From: an uncultured Lachnospiraceae bacterium
Lineage (GTDB): Bacteria; Bacillota; Clostridia; Lachnospirales; Lachnospiraceae
Reading direction: 5' to 3'
Length of the DNA: 64,000 nucleotides
Assembly: GCA_910577825.1 (NCBI GenBank)
Contig: CAJTOK010000007.1
Location: 17,535-81,534, forward strand
In this document: piece by piece, positions 1 through 9,439 of the stretch
Layout: each line of letters begins with the position of its first letter
Position numbering within the stretch: the stretch's first letter is position 1
Notes under the pieces: generated by a model
Databases searched by the model: none
What the model saw: the letters and a program-made list of their open reading frames with translations, nothing else
What the model was told of the DNA's origin: nothing
Made by a program: the position numbers and the translations under genes

Positions 1-62
1 CCCGCTGTTATAAACCCTATAAATGCTTTTTTGCCGTTAAATGCGTTTTTAATCCTGCTCAT
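1..62 (-). CDS. trpA: Tryptophan synthase alpha chain, N-terminal 20 codons (partial)
   Basis: The minus strand from 62 reads MSRIKNAFNG followed by KKAFIGFITAG, the usual start of TrpA, which cleaves indole-3-glycerol phosphate to indole. The ATG (60-62) lies inside the end of trpB, so the two genes overlap by 14 bases, a sign of translational coupling. The gene leaves the window on the left. Confidence 0.9.
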   Translation of the reverse strand, partial: MSRIKNAFNGKKAFIGFITA

Positions 63-1239
63 GTAAATCAACCCCCCTGTATCTTGCAATCGCTGCCACA
101 TCCTTGTCACCACGCCCTGAAAGGCAGCAGATTATTATCTGGTCTTTATCCATTTCTGGTGCAATCTTCATAAGATGTGCAACCGCATGTGAACTTTCTA
201 TAGCTGCAATTATGCCTTCCTGCCTTGCAATATATTCAAAAGCATTGACAGCTTCATCATCAGTTACAGGTACATACTCTGCCCTGCCTGTATCTTTAAG
301 GTTAGCATGTTCAGGCCCTACCCCCGGGTAATCAAGCCCTGCTGAAATAGAATAAACTGGTGCAATCTGCCCGTATTCATCCTGGCAGAAATAAGACTTC
401 ATTCCATGGAATATGCCTTCTGTGCCTGTTGCCATTGTAGCTGCTGTCCTGTCTGTGCCAACACCATGCCCTGCTGCTTCACAGCCAATTAAATGCACGC
501 TTTTATCTTTAATAAATTCATAAAACATCCCCATAGCATTGCTTCCGCCGCCTACACATGCCATTACAACATCAGGAAGCCTTCCTTCTTTTTCAAGTAT
601 CTGCGCCCTTGCTTCCCTGCTTATTACACTCTGGAAGTCCCTTACTATCATAGGGAAAGGATGCGGCCCCATTACAGAACCTAGTACATATAATGTATCA
701 TCAACCCTTGAAACCCATTCCCTCATACACTCATTTACTGCATCTTTAAGTGTTTTAGTGCCGCTTTCCACCGGGTGCACCTTTGCACCAAGAAGCTCCA
801 TGCGGTATACATTAAGCGCCTGTCTTATGGTATCTTCCTTGCCCATATATATTTCACATTCAAGCCCTAAAAGTGCTGCTGCCGTAGCCGTTGCAACACC
901 ATGCTGCCCTGCACCTGTTTCTGCAATAATACGTGTCTTTCCCATCTTTTTGGCAAGAAGTGCCTGGCCAAGCACATTATTAATTTTATGTGAACCAGTA
1001 TGGTTTAAATCTTCACGCTTAAAATAAATCTTAGCCCCGCCTAAATCCTTTGTCATCTTCTCTGCAAAATATAAAAGCGAAGGCCTTCCTGCATATTCCC
1101 TTAAAAGGGTATCAAGCTCTTTATTAAATAAAGCATCATTTTTATAAAATTCATATTCCCTTTCGAGCCTTTCCACTTCATTCATAAGTGTTTCAGGTAT
1201 ATACTGGCCGCCATGTATGCCATATCTTCCTTTACCCAT
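49..1239 (-). CDS. trpB: Tryptophan synthase beta chain
   Basis: TrpB joins indole and serine to make tryptophan, using PLP. The start MGKGRYGIHGGQYIPETL is typical, and an ATGAGG ribosome site sits six bases before this ATG; an upstream in-frame Met at 1305 would add 22 unrelated residues, so 1239 is preferred. The PLP lysine is in the HTGSHKINN motif (about residue 85), and the glycine-rich phosphate loop VGGGSNAMG is present. At about 396 aa it is full length. It lies between trpF and trpA in one minus-strand operon. Confidence 0.95.
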   Translation of the reverse strand: MGKGRYGIHGGQYIPETLMNEVERLEREYEFYKNDALFNKELDTLLREYAGRPSLLYFAEKMTKDLGGAKIYFKREDLNHTGSHKINNVLGQALLAKKMGKTRIIAETGAGQHGVATATAAALLGLECEIYMGKEDTIRQALNVYRMELLGAKVHPVESGTKTLKDAVNECMREWVSRVDDTLYVLGSVMGPHPFPMIVRDFQSVISREARAQILEKEGRLPDVVMACVGGGSNAMGMFYEFIKDKSVHLIGCEAAGHGVGTDRTAATMATGTEGIFHGMKSYFCQDEYGQIAPVYSISAGLDYPGVGPEHANLKDTGRAEYVPVTDDEAVNAFEYIARQEGIIAAIESSHAVAHLMKIAPEMDKDQIIICCLSGRGDKDVAAIARYRGVDLHEQD

Positions 1240-1323
1240 AATTAACCTCATTTCTGCGCTGCCTTTTGCACATAATGCAATGTTTGTGCCGCAGCGCAGA
1301 CACAAACTTGCTGAGTGAAAAAT

Positions 1324-1968
1324 TTATTTTTCACTCTTAACCTCCATTTTCCGGATTACACCAACAAATTCCTTCATTTTATTAAAATCTTTAAAACCAT
1401 CTGTTTCCATGCTGCTGCTTGCATCAACTGCATAAGGCTTTACAAGTTCCACCGCTTCTTTTACATTGCTGGCAGAAATGCCGCCTGCAAGAAAGAAAGG
1501 TTTATTTATATTTTTAACAAGTGTCCAGTCAAAGGCCACCCCGCTGCCGCCTGCCTGCCCTGGTGAATACGCATCAAAAAGCAGGTAATCACACTTATAG
1601 CCTGCTGCCATTTCAATATTCTTTGCACATCTGGCTTTAACAGTTTTAATAACTTTATATTCCTTGTGTATACATTTACCAAGTTTATAAATATAATTAT
1701 TATCCTCATCACCATGAAGCTGTACATACTGTATAATCCCGCTGTTTACATAATCTGCCACTACATGTTCCGGCTGGTTTACAAACACACCTGCCCTTTT
1801 AATCCTGCTGTCCAGCCTGGCTGCAAAATTTTCTGCCTGTTTCCTTGTTATGCTGCGCCTGAAACCCTCTGCCAGAATAAAGCCTGTATAATCCGGCATA
1901 AGCATATTGGCATATTCTATATCTTCAATACGCCTTAAACCACATATCTTTATCTTAATACCTGGCAT
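1324..1968 (-). CDS. trpF: Phosphoribosylanthranilate isomerase
   Basis: Catalyses the Amadori rearrangement of phosphoribosylanthranilate to CdRP. The N-terminus carries the KICGL motif with the catalytic cysteine, and FLAGGI plus the C-terminal VDASSSME signature follow the family (usually VDVSSGVE). The ATG at 1968 is chosen because an AAAGGCGG ribosome site lies just before it and because an upstream start at 2001 would run into trpC. It is about 214 aa, normal for a stand-alone TrpF. Confidence 0.93.
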   Translation of the reverse strand: MPGIKIKICGLRRIEDIEYANMLMPDYTGFILAEGFRRSITRKQAENFAARLDSRIKRAGVFVNQPEHVVADYVNSGIIQYVQLHGDEDNNYIYKLGKCIHKEYKVIKTVKARCAKNIEMAAGYKCDYLLFDAYSPGQAGGSGVAFDWTLVKNINKPFFLAGGISASNVKEAVELVKPYAVDASSSMETDGFKDFNKMKEFVGVIRKMEVKSEK

Positions 1969-1984
1969 AAAACCGCCTTTCTGG

Positions 1985-2779
1985 TTAAACCTTTGCCGCA
2001 CTAACCAAATCTTTTAGTGCACTAACCCTGTCTTTGCCTGCACGCATCATTGTTTCACCAACCAGCACCCCGTCTGTGCCATTTACAGCAAGTTCTTTTA
2101 TATCGTCTTTCCCCTTAATGCCGCTTTCAGATACAAATATTATGCCCTCTGGCACAAGCGGGCGCAGGCGCAGGCTGTTCTTTATATCAACTTTAAATGT
2201 CTTTAAATCCCTGTTATTTACACCTATTATCCTTGCCCCTGCTCTAAGCGCACGCCCCACTTCTTCCTCATCATGTGCTTCAACAAGTGCAGAAAGCCCC
2301 AGGCTGTCCGCTATATCCATAAAATGTTTAAGCTCTTTATCATCAAGTATTGCACATATAAGAAGCATTGCATCAGCACCTATAACTTTAGCCTGGTAGA
2401 CCATATATTCATCTATAGTAAAATCCTTCCTTATAACAGGTAATGAAACTACTTTTTTTATTTCCTTTAAATAATTATCAGAACCCATAAAATAAAATGG
2501 TTCTGTAAGTACAGAAACTGCACTTGCGCCGCCAATTTCATATTCCCTTGCTATATCTGTATATGGAAAATCCTCTGCTATAAGGCCTTTAGATGGTGAT
2601 GCTTTTTTTACTTCACATATAAAGGAAAGGTTTTCCCCTTTAAAGGCCTTTTCAAAAGGAAAGCCTGTATTTTTTTCCATTGAAAGTGCTTCTTTTATAA
2701 GCTTTTCCAGCGGCTTCTCCTGCATTTCCCTGGCTATGCGCTCCCTGGTTTTTTCTGCTATTTCTTCTAAAATATTCAT
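1985..2779 (-). CDS. trpC: Indole-3-glycerol phosphate synthase
   Basis: A TIM-barrel enzyme that closes the indole ring from CdRP. Recognisable motifs are FICEVKKASPSKG near residues 53-65 (phosphate and catalytic lysine region), IIGVNNRDLKTF and VSESGI in the second half. Length 264 aa is normal. It is a separate gene from trpF, with 16 bases between its stop and the chosen trpF start. Start MNILEEIAEKTRERI is typical. Confidence 0.95.
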   Translation of the reverse strand: MNILEEIAEKTRERIAREMQEKPLEKLIKEALSMEKNTGFPFEKAFKGENLSFICEVKKASPSKGLIAEDFPYTDIAREYEIGGASAVSVLTEPFYFMGSDNYLKEIKKVVSLPVIRKDFTIDEYMVYQAKVIGADAMLLICAILDDKELKHFMDIADSLGLSALVEAHDEEEVGRALRAGARIIGVNNRDLKTFKVDIKNSLRLRPLVPEGIIFVSESGIKGKDDIKELAVNGTDGVLVGETMMRAGKDRVSALKDLVSAAKV

Positions 2780-2813
2780 ACACTTAATATTCCTTTTCTA
2801 TATACAAAATCTA

Positions 2814-3830
2814 CTATGCAGGTATCTGGTTTGATGCCTCTATAAATTCTGCAAGCTTTTCTTTAGCCTTGCCGCTTACAATAATTTCTTTAGCCTTTGC
2901 AATCCCGTCACCAATCATTATGCCATCAGAAACAAGGTAAATTGCCGCACCTGCATTTAAAAGGACAGCATTAAGTTTAGCTCCTTCCCTGCCATCAAGT
3001 ATTTCCCTTGCTATTTCTGCATTTTCCTCTGGAGTCCCTCCCTCCAGTTCCTCTTTTTTACAGGTTTCCAGACCAAACTGCTCTGGTGTTACTACATAAG
3101 ACTTAAATTCCCCGTTCCTGTATTCACAAACCTTTGTAGGGGCACTCATTGAAATCTCATCAAGGCAGTCTGTGCCATATACAACCATAATCCTTTCCAG
3201 CCCAAGGTTTTTAAGTACATGTGCCAGCGGCTCTACAAGGCTTTCATCATATACACCAAGAAGCTGCATACCAGCTTTTGCAGGATTGGAAAGAGGCCCG
3301 AGTATGTTAAAAAGTGTCCTTATGCCGGTTTCCTTACGTACAGAACCAACAAACCTCATTGCAGGGTGGTATTTCTGTGCAAACAGGAAACACATATTAG
3401 TATCATCAAGTATCTTTTCACTTCTGCCAGGTTCATTATCAATCTTAACACCAAGTGCTTCCAGGCAGTCAGCAGTACCACACTTGCTTGATGCAGCACG
3501 GTTGCCATGTTTGGTAACACGTATCCCTGCAGCAGCACATACTATTGCCGAAAGTGTGGAAATATTAAATGTATTGGACTTATCGCCGCCTGTACCTACA
3601 ATCTCAAGTGATTTCTTGTCATTTTTAAATGGTGTGCACTTAGAAGCCATAACCCTTGCTGCCACTGTAATTTCATTAATGGTTTCCCCCTTTATGCTTA
3701 AAGCAGTTAAAAATGCTGCCTTTTGTGCATCCGTTGCCTCCCCTGTCATAATCTCTTCCATAACCTGTTCCATAACTGAATCTTCTAAATCTTTGCCTTG
3801 TACTAAAACACTTATTGCTTCCTTAATCAT
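2814..3830 (-). CDS. trpD: Anthranilate phosphoribosyltransferase
   Basis: Transfers phosphoribose from PRPP to anthranilate. The glycine-rich PRPP loop GTGGDKSNTFNIST (about residues 80-93) and the KHGNRAASSKCG motif are intact. The 338-aa length matches the stand-alone enzyme; the glutaminase TrpG is encoded separately just upstream, 15 bases away. Member of the trp operon. Confidence 0.95.
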   Translation of the reverse strand: MIKEAISVLVQGKDLEDSVMEQVMEEIMTGEATDAQKAAFLTALSIKGETINEITVAARVMASKCTPFKNDKKSLEIVGTGGDKSNTFNISTLSAIVCAAAGIRVTKHGNRAASSKCGTADCLEALGVKIDNEPGRSEKILDDTNMCFLFAQKYHPAMRFVGSVRKETGIRTLFNILGPLSNPAKAGMQLLGVYDESLVEPLAHVLKNLGLERIMVVYGTDCLDEISMSAPTKVCEYRNGEFKSYVVTPEQFGLETCKKEELEGGTPEENAEIAREILDGREGAKLNAVLLNAGAAIYLVSDGIMIGDGIAKAKEIIVSGKAKEKLAEFIEASNQIPA

Positions 3831-3845
3831 AATAATTCCCCATTT

Positions 3846-4412
3846 CTATATCTCCATAAAATTTTTTAACATTTTAATTCCATCTGGTGTCATTATTGAT
3901 TCCGGATGGAACTGTACGCCATATATATCATAATCCCTGTGTTTTACCGCCATAACTTCACCATCATCCGTTACAGCAGTGACCACAAGCTCGTCAGGTA
4001 TTGTTTCTTTTAGTGCAATTAATGAATGGTACCTTGCAGCCTCTGTTTTCCCGTTAAGCCCCTTAAATAAAGGACAGCCTGTATCAATCTTTATAACAGA
4101 CATCTTTCCATGTACAAGCTGTTTTGCATAAGATATTGTTGCCCCATATGCTTCACAAATTGCCTGGTGTCCAAGGCATACGCCAAGGACTGGCACTTTT
4201 CCTTTAAAATACCTGCTGGCTTCCTCACATATCCCTGCATCTGCTGGCTTTCCTGGCCCTGGTGATATAATAATATGTGAAGGTGCAAGTTTTTCTATTT
4301 CTTCCACTGTAAGTTCATCATTCCGTATAACCTTTATATCAGGGTTAATTGTACCTACAAGCTGGTACAGGTTATAAGAAAAACTGTCATAATTATCTAT
4401 AAGAATTACCAT
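3846..4412 (-). CDS. trpG: Anthranilate synthase glutamine amidotransferase subunit
   Basis: Class I glutamine amidotransferase that supplies ammonia to TrpE. The nucleophile cysteine lies in GVCLGHQAI and the His-Glu pair in QFHPES near the C-terminus. 188 aa, normal. In Clostridia and Bacillota such a subunit can also serve p-aminobenzoate synthase (PabA), but its place between trpE and trpD argues for tryptophan synthesis here. Confidence 0.94.
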   Translation of the reverse strand: MVILIDNYDSFSYNLYQLVGTINPDIKVIRNDELTVEEIEKLAPSHIIISPGPGKPADAGICEEASRYFKGKVPVLGVCLGHQAICEAYGATISYAKQLVHGKMSVIKIDTGCPLFKGLNGKTEAARYHSLIALKETIPDELVVTAVTDDGEVMAVKHRDYDIYGVQFHPESIMTPDGIKMLKNFMEI

Positions 4413-4435
4413 AATACTCCTCCGTTTTACATGGT

Positions 4436-5899
4436 TTATACGATATCCTGCCCTTTCTGCACTGCGTCCATAACCGCCCTGGCCTTATTAATACATTCAC
4501 GGTACTCATTTCCAGGAACACTGCCTGCCACAATGCCTGCCCCTGACCTTACAAATATTTTCCCGTTCTTTTTAAATACAGTCCTTATAGCTATACATGT
4601 ATCAAGATTGCCAGTAAAATCTATATAACCAATAGCACCGCCGTATATGCCACGTTTATTATTTTCAAGCCTGTTAATAATTTCCATGGCTTTTATTTTA
4701 GGCGCTCCTGACAATGTACCGGCCGGGAGCACTGCATCAACTGCATCAAGCCCGCATTTATCATTACGTATAATCCCTTTAACAGTAGAACCTATGTGCA
4801 TTACATGTGAATATTTTAAGATATCCATATAATGTTCAACTTCAACCGTGCCAAACTGGCTTATTTTGCCAAGGTCATTCCTTCCAAGGTCAACAAGCAT
4901 ATTATGTTCTGCCTTCTCTTTCTCATCTTTAAGAAGCCCCTCTTCAAGTGCCTTATCCTCTGCTTCATCCCTGCCCCTTGGCCTTGTTCCTGCAAGCGGG
5001 AATGTATGGAGTACGCCATCCTCAAGCTTTACAAGGGTTTCAGGCGAAGCTCCTGCCACTTCAATATCATCACTGCTAAAATAAAACATATAAGGCGAAG
5101 GGTTAATTGTGCGCAGCACCCTGTAAGCATTCAGAAGGCTTCCTTCATATCCTGCCTCAAGCCTGTTAGAAAGCACCACCTGGAAAATATCCCCCTCATA
5201 AATATGTTTCTTTGCTTTTTCTACCATATTGCAATATTCTTCTTCTGTAAAAAGAGGGGTAAAACCTGTAGTAATCTTTCCAGGTATTATTTCTGCCGGT
5301 GTACCATTCTGTATAAGGTCTAATATCCCGTCAATCTCTTTTATGCACCTGTTATAATCTTCATCAAGGTTACTTGTGGCTGCATTAACAATTACTATTA
5401 TCTTCTGGTGGAGGTTGTCAAATGCAATAACCTTGTCAAAAAGCATTAAATCTACATCTTTAAAACCTTCCTGCCCGTCTGCATCAAGTTTAAGCCCGGG
5501 TTCGCTGTATTTAATGTAATCATATGAAAAATAACCAGCAAGCCCGCCTGTAAATGTTGGAAGCCCTTTTACCTTAGGGCTTGTATATTCCTGTAAAATC
5601 TCCTTTATATATCCACCTGGGTGCTTTACCTTTTTACTGGTTACTTCCCCCTGGCTGTTTTTTATAGACATTATCCCGTCAGTACATGTAATTTCAAGCT
5701 CCGGGTCATACCCTAAAAATGTATATCTTCCCCACTTCTCCTGGTTCTCAACACTTTCCAGCATAAAACAGTGGCGGCTCTGCCCCTTTAATATTCTTAA
5801 AACCTGCATAGGTGTTGTTATATCTGATAAAATTTCTTTACTTACAGGTACAATTTTATATCCCTGTGATATTTTCTTTGCCTCTTCTAAACTAACCAT
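4436..5899 (-). CDS. trpE: Anthranilate synthase component I
   Basis: First committed enzyme of tryptophan synthesis, converting chorismate to anthranilate. The C-terminal chorismate-binding half shows FQVVLSNR, the AGTRPRG motif, LVDLGRNDLG and LPAGTLSGAPK. 487 aa, full length. It is the first gene after the T-box leader and has an AGGAGG ribosome site; stop to trpG start is 23 bases. Confidence 0.95.
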   Translation of the reverse strand: MVSLEEAKKISQGYKIVPVSKEILSDITTPMQVLRILKGQSRHCFMLESVENQEKWGRYTFLGYDPELEITCTDGIMSIKNSQGEVTSKKVKHPGGYIKEILQEYTSPKVKGLPTFTGGLAGYFSYDYIKYSEPGLKLDADGQEGFKDVDLMLFDKVIAFDNLHQKIIVIVNAATSNLDEDYNRCIKEIDGILDLIQNGTPAEIIPGKITTGFTPLFTEEEYCNMVEKAKKHIYEGDIFQVVLSNRLEAGYEGSLLNAYRVLRTINPSPYMFYFSSDDIEVAGASPETLVKLEDGVLHTFPLAGTRPRGRDEAEDKALEEGLLKDEKEKAEHNMLVDLGRNDLGKISQFGTVEVEHYMDILKYSHVMHIGSTVKGIIRNDKCGLDAVDAVLPAGTLSGAPKIKAMEIINRLENNKRGIYGGAIGYIDFTGNLDTCIAIRTVFKKNGKIFVRSGAGIVAGSVPGNEYRECINKARAVMDAVQKGQDIV

Positions 5900-6278
5900 T
5901 TAAAACCTCCTTAGCTGCATGGGAAATTCCAACATAAGCGGGCTTTTTATAAAAATCCTGGCATTAAAAAATCCCTGGCCATTATTATAATTATATAATA
6001 ACAGCCAAGGACGGATTATTCTTAACCGCGGTGCCACCTTGTTTTATGGTTTCCCATACTCTTTGCAGAATACCAGCATATTCCCGGCAACTAACGTATG
6101 CCTCCACGTCATAGAATACTCAGGTTTATACTTTTATATAAAACCCTTTGGCTATGCCCTCAGTGGTCCATTTAATGAACTGTTACTGCGGGTTTCCAGC
6201 AATGCCCGCTCTCTGTAAGCACATATTCCATTTTTATCTCCACCTCAACGGTTTACAATTAATATTCAACTGTAGTAT
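5900..6278 (-). promoter_or_regulatory. T-box leader of the trp operon, Trp (UGG) specifier
   Basis: The minus strand holds the T-box core GGTGGCACCGCGG (6026-6038) before trpE. Upstream, the 3' side of stem I reads TAAATGGACC, which puts a UGG codon at 6168-6170 in the specifier loop, matching tRNA-Trp. Downstream an AT-rich hairpin with a U-tract (about 5965-6010) forms the terminator that competes with the antiterminator. Uncharged tRNA-Trp should favour read-through into trpEGDCFBA. The core is seen directly; the specifier assignment rests on the known T-box layout. Confidence 0.92.
5965..6012 (-). terminator. T-box terminator hairpin before trpE
   Basis: On the minus strand CTTGGCTGTTATTAT pairs with ATAATGGCCAGGG and is followed by a run of six U residues. 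It shares bases with the region just after the T-box core, as expected for the mutually exclusive antiterminator. Confidence 0.8.
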
Positions 6279-6306
6279 AGTATACACTTTTAAAATTCTT
6301 TGTCAA
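6279..6306 (-). promoter_or_regulatory. Promoter of the trp T-box operon
   Basis: Minus-strand TTGACA (6301-6306), 16-base spacer, TATACT (6279-6284). A second overlapping TATACT (6274-6279) is off-spaced. It lies about 50 bases past the end of the ankyrin gene and just before the leader. Confidence 0.8.
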
Positions 6307-6357
6307 CCCTGTTTTTTGAGTTTTCCTGTTTTTATTAACAAATGCAGTTGCAACGCT

Positions 6358-8421
6358 TTATATCCCATCTATTAATACAAGTAATGTATCATATCCTTTT
6401 TCCGCAATTAACTGTGCTGGTGTTATCCCTTTATTATTTGCCCTGTTATAGTCTGCGCCTTTTTTTATAAGGAAACGTGCCACTTCCTGGTTTCCATATT
6501 CCAGTGCATAATATAGTGCATTATTTCCATTATTATCTATAGCATTTACATCTGCGCCTGCACGTGCCAGTTCTTTCACAACCCCTTTATAACAGCGGTT
6601 CTGGGCATTAAGTATTAAAGCTGTATTTCCATAATTATCTGTATGGTTTACGTCTGCGCCCCTTTCAAGGAAAAGTGGCAGAAGTCTGGTATTTGTATTA
6701 AGGTCTGCGTATTGTAAAACCATAAGTGGTGTTTTGCCATCATTTCTTGCAATATCCAGGTTCTTTAATTCCTTTAACAGCGCTTCCCTTTCTTCTGTTT
6801 TTAAATCACCGCCAAATTTCTTTTTCATAACTGCAAAATGTGCTGGTGTTTCACCATCTGCATTTTGCATGGAATCATCCGCACCATTTTCCATAAGGAC
6901 TTTAACAGCATCTGTGCTTCCATATATACATGCTGTATGCAGCGGTGTATTGCCTGCTTCTGACGGGCCGTCCCCTGTTATATTGGCATCTGCGCCTTTT
7001 TCTATCATAACTTTTAACATTCCGCTATGGTTATTACGTGCTGCCTGGTGCATTGCTGTAGTACCATCATTGCTGGCATATTCCATTGATTCTTTTGAAA
7101 AGAACCCTGCTGCCTTTTCATAATAATCATCTTTCCTGCCATACATCATATTTCTTTTATGTAATGATGCCACAATAAATGCCGGTGTCTTTCCATTCAC
7201 AACTGGTTCATTTATATCTATGCCAAATCCAGCAAATTTTTTAATAACATCTGGATTATACCTGCTGATACATTCGTCACGCAGGCATGTAACACTGCCT
7301 CCGCTATGTACCGGGACAGTAAAATCTATGCCGCCTTCTTTGCAGATATCTAAAACCTCACATCCCTTATCATTAGCAAGGGCATTATAAAATATGCCAG
7401 AAAGGCATTTCATATCGTCATCATCATCTGTATCCACCCGTTCCACAAGTTTTTTTGCAAGATACAGCGCTATGCTTTTATTATCCATCTCATCTTCTGA
7501 AAAACTTGCAAATGCGTTGCCTGTAATCCTTGCAAGGTTATTTAAATCCATGCTGCATAAACTGCATGTCCCTTCTGCTCCATGTTCTTTTAAAGCCATG
7601 GACAAAGCCTCACTGTACTGGCTTTCTGCAAGCATTAGCGGTGTTTTGCCACTGTTATTCCTGCAATTAACATCTGCACCTTTTTCTATAAGGCTTAATG
7701 CCGCTGTCATATGGCGGTTACTAACTGCCATCATAAGAAGTGTATTGCCATCACCATCAATATAGCCTGTATCTGCGCCTTTTTCCAGAAAAATATCTGC
7801 CAAAGCCCATGAACTGTTTGTATTGCTGCCATTAAGCATACATACAAGAGGGGACATTCCATCTTTATTTTTCTGGTTTATATATTCCTTATTATCCCCT
7901 TCTGGAAGAATGCGTGCAATTTCCCTTATCTGTAAAAAGCTTTTCCGCTGGCATTCATAAGAAGGAATTAAACCTTTGATATATGGGGATGCAAGATAAT
8001 GGAATACATTCCTTCCATCCAGGTCACAAACAGAAGCATCTGCACCATAATTTAACAGAAGCTTTGCCATTTTTAAATTCCCACGGCTGCACGCAAGCAT
8101 AAGCGGGGTAATTCCATTTCTTCCAGCAACATTAACAATTCCATTATTGCCTGCATTGCCAAGGATATCCGAAATGGTGTTATAAAAATTATGCCACACA
8201 AGAAGCTGGAACAGGTTAAGCCCCGTATTTCCTGACAGTTTAATTAAACAGTCCGTTCCACAGCCACTAACACATTCTTCTATATCCTTTATTTCTTTAT
8301 CTTTGAAAATATTATACCTGTAAATACAGTTCTGGAAATCATCTTCCCACCAGGGTATATATTTACACCTGTTAGTCCCGCATGAATTTACAAGTAAATC
8401 TGTTAATTCTTTTATATCCAT
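6358..8421 (-). CDS. Ankyrin-repeat protein (687 aa)
   Basis: Most of the chain is built of about 33-residue ankyrin units, with repeated signatures such as NGITPLMLACSRGN, DGNTLLMMAVSNRH, GNTPLHTACIYGS and NNGNNALYYALEYGN. The first 75 residues are not ankyrin-like and contain several cysteines (CGTNRCKYIPWW, CVSGCGTDC). There is no signal peptide or membrane segment, so it is predicted to be cytosolic. Ankyrin arrays bind proteins; the partner is unknown. It is the last gene of a three-gene minus-strand operon with a second ankyrin protein (17 bases upstream) and a membrane glycosyltransferase. Confidence 0.85.
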   Translation of the reverse strand: MDIKELTDLLVNSCGTNRCKYIPWWEDDFQNCIYRYNIFKDKEIKDIEECVSGCGTDCLIKLSGNTGLNLFQLLVWHNFYNTISDILGNAGNNGIVNVAGRNGITPLMLACSRGNLKMAKLLLNYGADASVCDLDGRNVFHYLASPYIKGLIPSYECQRKSFLQIREIARILPEGDNKEYINQKNKDGMSPLVCMLNGSNTNSSWALADIFLEKGADTGYIDGDGNTLLMMAVSNRHMTAALSLIEKGADVNCRNNSGKTPLMLAESQYSEALSMALKEHGAEGTCSLCSMDLNNLARITGNAFASFSEDEMDNKSIALYLAKKLVERVDTDDDDDMKCLSGIFYNALANDKGCEVLDICKEGGIDFTVPVHSGGSVTCLRDECISRYNPDVIKKFAGFGIDINEPVVNGKTPAFIVASLHKRNMMYGRKDDYYEKAAGFFSKESMEYASNDGTTAMHQAARNNHSGMLKVMIEKGADANITGDGPSEAGNTPLHTACIYGSTDAVKVLMENGADDSMQNADGETPAHFAVMKKKFGGDLKTEEREALLKELKNLDIARNDGKTPLMVLQYADLNTNTRLLPLFLERGADVNHTDNYGNTALILNAQNRCYKGVVKELARAGADVNAIDNNGNNALYYALEYGNQEVARFLIKKGADYNRANNKGITPAQLIAEKGYDTLLVLIDGI

Positions 8422-8438
8422 AAAAATCCCCCGCCGCT

Positions 8439-9416
8439 TTAATTCTCTGCCCCTGCCAGAAGAAGCTTCTCCACTATATCATTATTCCCGTTTTCTGTAG
8501 CGTAATAAAGTGCTGTATGCCCGTCTGTATCTGTATATGTAAAATCTGCACCATTGTCAAGAAGAATACCTGTAATATAGTTACTGCCTGTCTGTGCTGC
8601 TATTATAAGCGCAGTTTCGCCCAGTTCATTACGCCAGTTTATATCTGCACCATGTTCTAACAGGTCTTTTACAAGGCGCTGGTTTCCATTGTATGTTGCT
8701 GCCTGTAATGGTGAATCACCATGGCTTCCGCTTATATTAACATCTGCGCCTGCTTCTATAAGAAGTTCTGCAATCATAATATTATTATTCTGCGTTACAG
8801 CAATAAAAAGCGGTGTAAGCTTTTTATCATTACGTGCATTAATATTAATATCCCCCTTGGCAAGTATAGCCTTTACCATTTCCCCCTGGTTATTATAACA
8901 GGCATGGTGGAGCGGGGTATTACCAAAAGAATCTGCATTGTCCCCGTTTCCTCCAGGCATTATTTCCAGAAGCTGCACAAGCCCCATTGAATTGGCATAA
9001 TCAAAAGCAGACCGCCCCTGGTTATCCTTAACAGAGGTATCTGCCCCGGTTATGATAAGATACTTTGCTGCTTCAGCTTTACCCGCACAGACAGCATAAA
9101 TAAGCGCAGTTTTTCCTTCCCTGTCTGTGGCATTTATATCTGCACCTGCATCTATAAGGATTTTTATAATTTCCTTATTGCCAGATATTACAGCCATATG
9201 CAGCGGCGTAATGCTCTGGTTGGAAATTATATTTACATCTGCACCTTTTCCAGCCAGAAGTTTTACAATATCCCTGTATCCCTTTTTACAGGCATAATGT
9301 ACAGGTGAAAAGCCCAGTTCATCAACTGCATTTACATTAATCCCCTCTTTTTTAAGAAATGCTGTTACAACCCCTTTTTGCCCGTTCTGGCATGCCTTTA
9401 ATAATAATTTCTCCAT
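8439..9416 (-). CDS. Ankyrin-repeat protein (325 aa)
   Basis: Nearly the whole protein is ankyrin repeats from residue 3 on (for example GFSPVHYACKKGYRDIVK, NQSITPLHMAVISGNKE, EGKTALIYAVCAGKAE, HGDSPLQAATYNGNQR). About nine to ten units are visible. No signal peptide or transmembrane segment. It sits 23 bases after the glycosyltransferase gene and 17 before the larger ankyrin gene, so the three are probably cotranscribed. Confidence 0.87.
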   Translation of the reverse strand: MEKLLLKACQNGQKGVVTAFLKKEGINVNAVDELGFSPVHYACKKGYRDIVKLLAGKGADVNIISNQSITPLHMAVISGNKEIIKILIDAGADINATDREGKTALIYAVCAGKAEAAKYLIITGADTSVKDNQGRSAFDYANSMGLVQLLEIMPGGNGDNADSFGNTPLHHACYNNQGEMVKAILAKGDININARNDKKLTPLFIAVTQNNNIMIAELLIEAGADVNISGSHGDSPLQAATYNGNQRLVKDLLEHGADINWRNELGETALIIAAQTGSNYITGILLDNGADFTYTDTDGHTALYYATENGNNDIVEKLLLAGAEN

Positions 9417-9439
9417 AATTATCCCATCTCCATATTATT

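Noticed and set aside
539..1027. 162-aa plus-strand frame inside trpB
   Set aside because: Antisense shadow; trpB is fully supported on the other strand.
3172..3933. 253-aa plus-strand frame opposite trpD and trpG
   Set aside because: Spans two real minus-strand genes and has no ribosome site or known domain.
6310..6360. Terminator after the large ankyrin gene
   Set aside because: No convincing stem before the trp promoter; the sequence is only T/A-rich.
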